Source of the DNA: Terasakiella sp. SH-1
GTDB taxonomy: Bacteria; Pseudomonadota; Alphaproteobacteria; Rhodospirillales; Terasakiellaceae
DNA length: 64,000 nt
Assembly: GCF_004564135.1 (NCBI RefSeq)
Contig: NZ_CP038255.1
Location: 2,839,501-2,903,500, forward strand
Reading direction: 5' to 3'
Shown: one piece after another, positions 63,436 to 64,000 of the stretch
Layout: every line of letters starts with the position of its first letter
Numbering within the stretch: the first letter of the stretch is position 1
Made by a program: the position numbers and the translations under genes
Notes under the pieces: model-generated
What the model was told of the DNA's origin: nothing
Seen by the model: only the letters and a program-made list of their open reading frames with translations
Database searches by the model: none

Positions 63436-64000
63436 TTTTGGCCTTTTGTTGATATTTCTCATACAAATTGACCGTTCCCATATTGGAAATGGATAAGGCT
63501 GGCAATTTTTTGATCGTACGTACAAGGTTGAAGTCCTGTTTGGATTCCCAAGACCAATAAAGCCATAAGCCTCGTGGTTCGACCTCTAAAGGGCGGGCAA
63601 TTTCATCATAAGATAATCCAAACTTTTCAATCGCATCCAGAACCCGAAAATCAGCTGTTAACAAGGCATCAATACGGCCAACTTTTAACAAACGCACCCC
63701 ATCTTCATGATTATTGAAATAGTGATATTTCAGATTTGGAACCGCTGTCAGGCTTTTAACGTCTGTGCCTCCACGAATACGCCCAAGCACCTTACCGTCA
63801 AGTTCTGTTAAATTTGTAATCGGCTTATCTTTTAAACTGACCACAACAAAAATTGCATCGCCTAATTTCACAATTGGCATGGCCATTTTGTTACGTTTTG
63901 GGCTTTCCATAAAAACGCCAAAATCAGATTCACCTTCTTTGGTCATCACCACTGCACGTTTGAACGGTACAAAGCGCAGTTGAAAGTGAACACCTGCTTG
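63431..64000 (-). CDS. Periplasmic amino-acid-type substrate-binding protein, 5' end outside window
   Basis: The frame is open to base 64000; at least 189 residues, C-terminal part. The sequence QLRFVPFKRAVVMTKEGESD, later GRIRGGTDVKSLTAV and KVGRIDALLTADFRVLDAIEKFG, fit a family 3 (SBP_bac_3) extracellular binding protein. It may serve an ABC transporter or a sensor. No signal peptide is visible because the start lies outside. The 3' end overlaps the 21-base motif. Confidence 0.8.
   Translation of the reverse strand, partial: QAGVHFQLRFVPFKRAVVMTKEGESDFGVFMESPKRNKMAMPIVKLGDAIFVVVSLKDKPITNLTELDGKVLGRIRGGTDVKSLTAVPNLKYHYFNNHEDGVRLLKVGRIDALLTADFRVLDAIEKFGLSYDEIARPLEVEPRGLWLYWSWESKQDFNLVRTIKKLPALSISNMGTVNLYEKYQQKAKN

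Noticed and set aside
1-64000. CRISPR arrays, tRNA or rRNA genes, insertion sequences, prophage
   Set aside because: No regularly spaced repeats, no cloverleaf sequence in the gaps, and no transposase, integrase or phage proteins were seen.

Overview
The window reads as chromosomal DNA of a free-living, motile alphaproteobacterium of moderate GC content. It is most like the Rhodospirillales and related marine lineages (Terasakiella/Magnetospirillum-like). That placement is an inference from gene content: the chvI/chvG-hprK-PTS block beside pckA, a DivL-type tyrosine pseudo-kinase, DUF1127, DUF2125, DUF1285 and DUF6111 proteins, a glutaryl-CoA pair, and a mixed cobalamin route using CbiD. No tRNA, rRNA, CRISPR array, insertion sequence or phage gene was seen. 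Coding density is high, many genes overlap by a few bases, and no gene-free stretch exceeds about 200 bases.

Layout. 1-4.4 kb: the end of a pentapeptide-repeat protein, a divergent iron-alcohol-dehydrogenase-like protein, a BaiN/YhiN flavoprotein and a two-barrel outer-membrane protein. 4.5-10.4 kb: alanine dehydrogenase, a divergent Lrp regulator and an NAD-dependent formate dehydrogenase (fused GB subunit plus alpha). 10.4-14.2 kb: an acetyltransferase, then a class III CoA-transferase and glutaryl-CoA dehydrogenase with a divergent LysR regulator. 14.3-18.2 kb: ilvE, a MarR regulator, a two-component pair and a DUF1127 protein. 18.3-23.7 kb: cobalamin genes cobK, cbiD, cobA and cobB, with two copper/redox membrane genes lodged between cobA and cobB. 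23.8-29 kb: a hemerythrin-NIT chemoreceptor, CCA-adding enzyme, DUF6111, CoA pyrophosphatase and a frameshifted DUF1285 gene. 29.2-35.8 kb: a tightly overlapping MoxR-DUF58-BatA/DUF4159-VWA operon.

35.8-44.5 kb: a LysR regulator divergent from a glutathionyl-hydroquinone reductase, YaaA, a duplicated NTF2-like protein, ahcY, an uncatalogued 57-residue gene, a hydrolase and two glycosyltransferases. 44.5-53.3 kb: a regulatory phosphotransferase system (EI, HPr, EIIA) with HPr kinase, a broken rapZ, the ChvG/ChvI pair, a HugZ-like protein and pckA. This block links PEP status, HPr phosphorylation and envelope sensing to gluconeogenesis. 53.3-58.2 kb: a globin-coupled diguanylate cyclase, divL, two unrecognised genes and an Hpt protein, a possible cell-cycle signalling module. 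58.2-64 kb: a racemase, a class III aminotransferase, a DUF2125 protein, uvrC and part of a periplasmic binding protein.

The points most worth a second look are: the dehydrogenase relative that has lost all four metal ligands; the rapZ gene with both a frameshift and a lost P-loop lysine; the hemerythrin-NIT receptor; the divL-unknown-unknown-Hpt cluster; the duplicated NTF2-like protein; the copper genes inside the cobalamin operon; and two families of short dispersed intergenic repeats.
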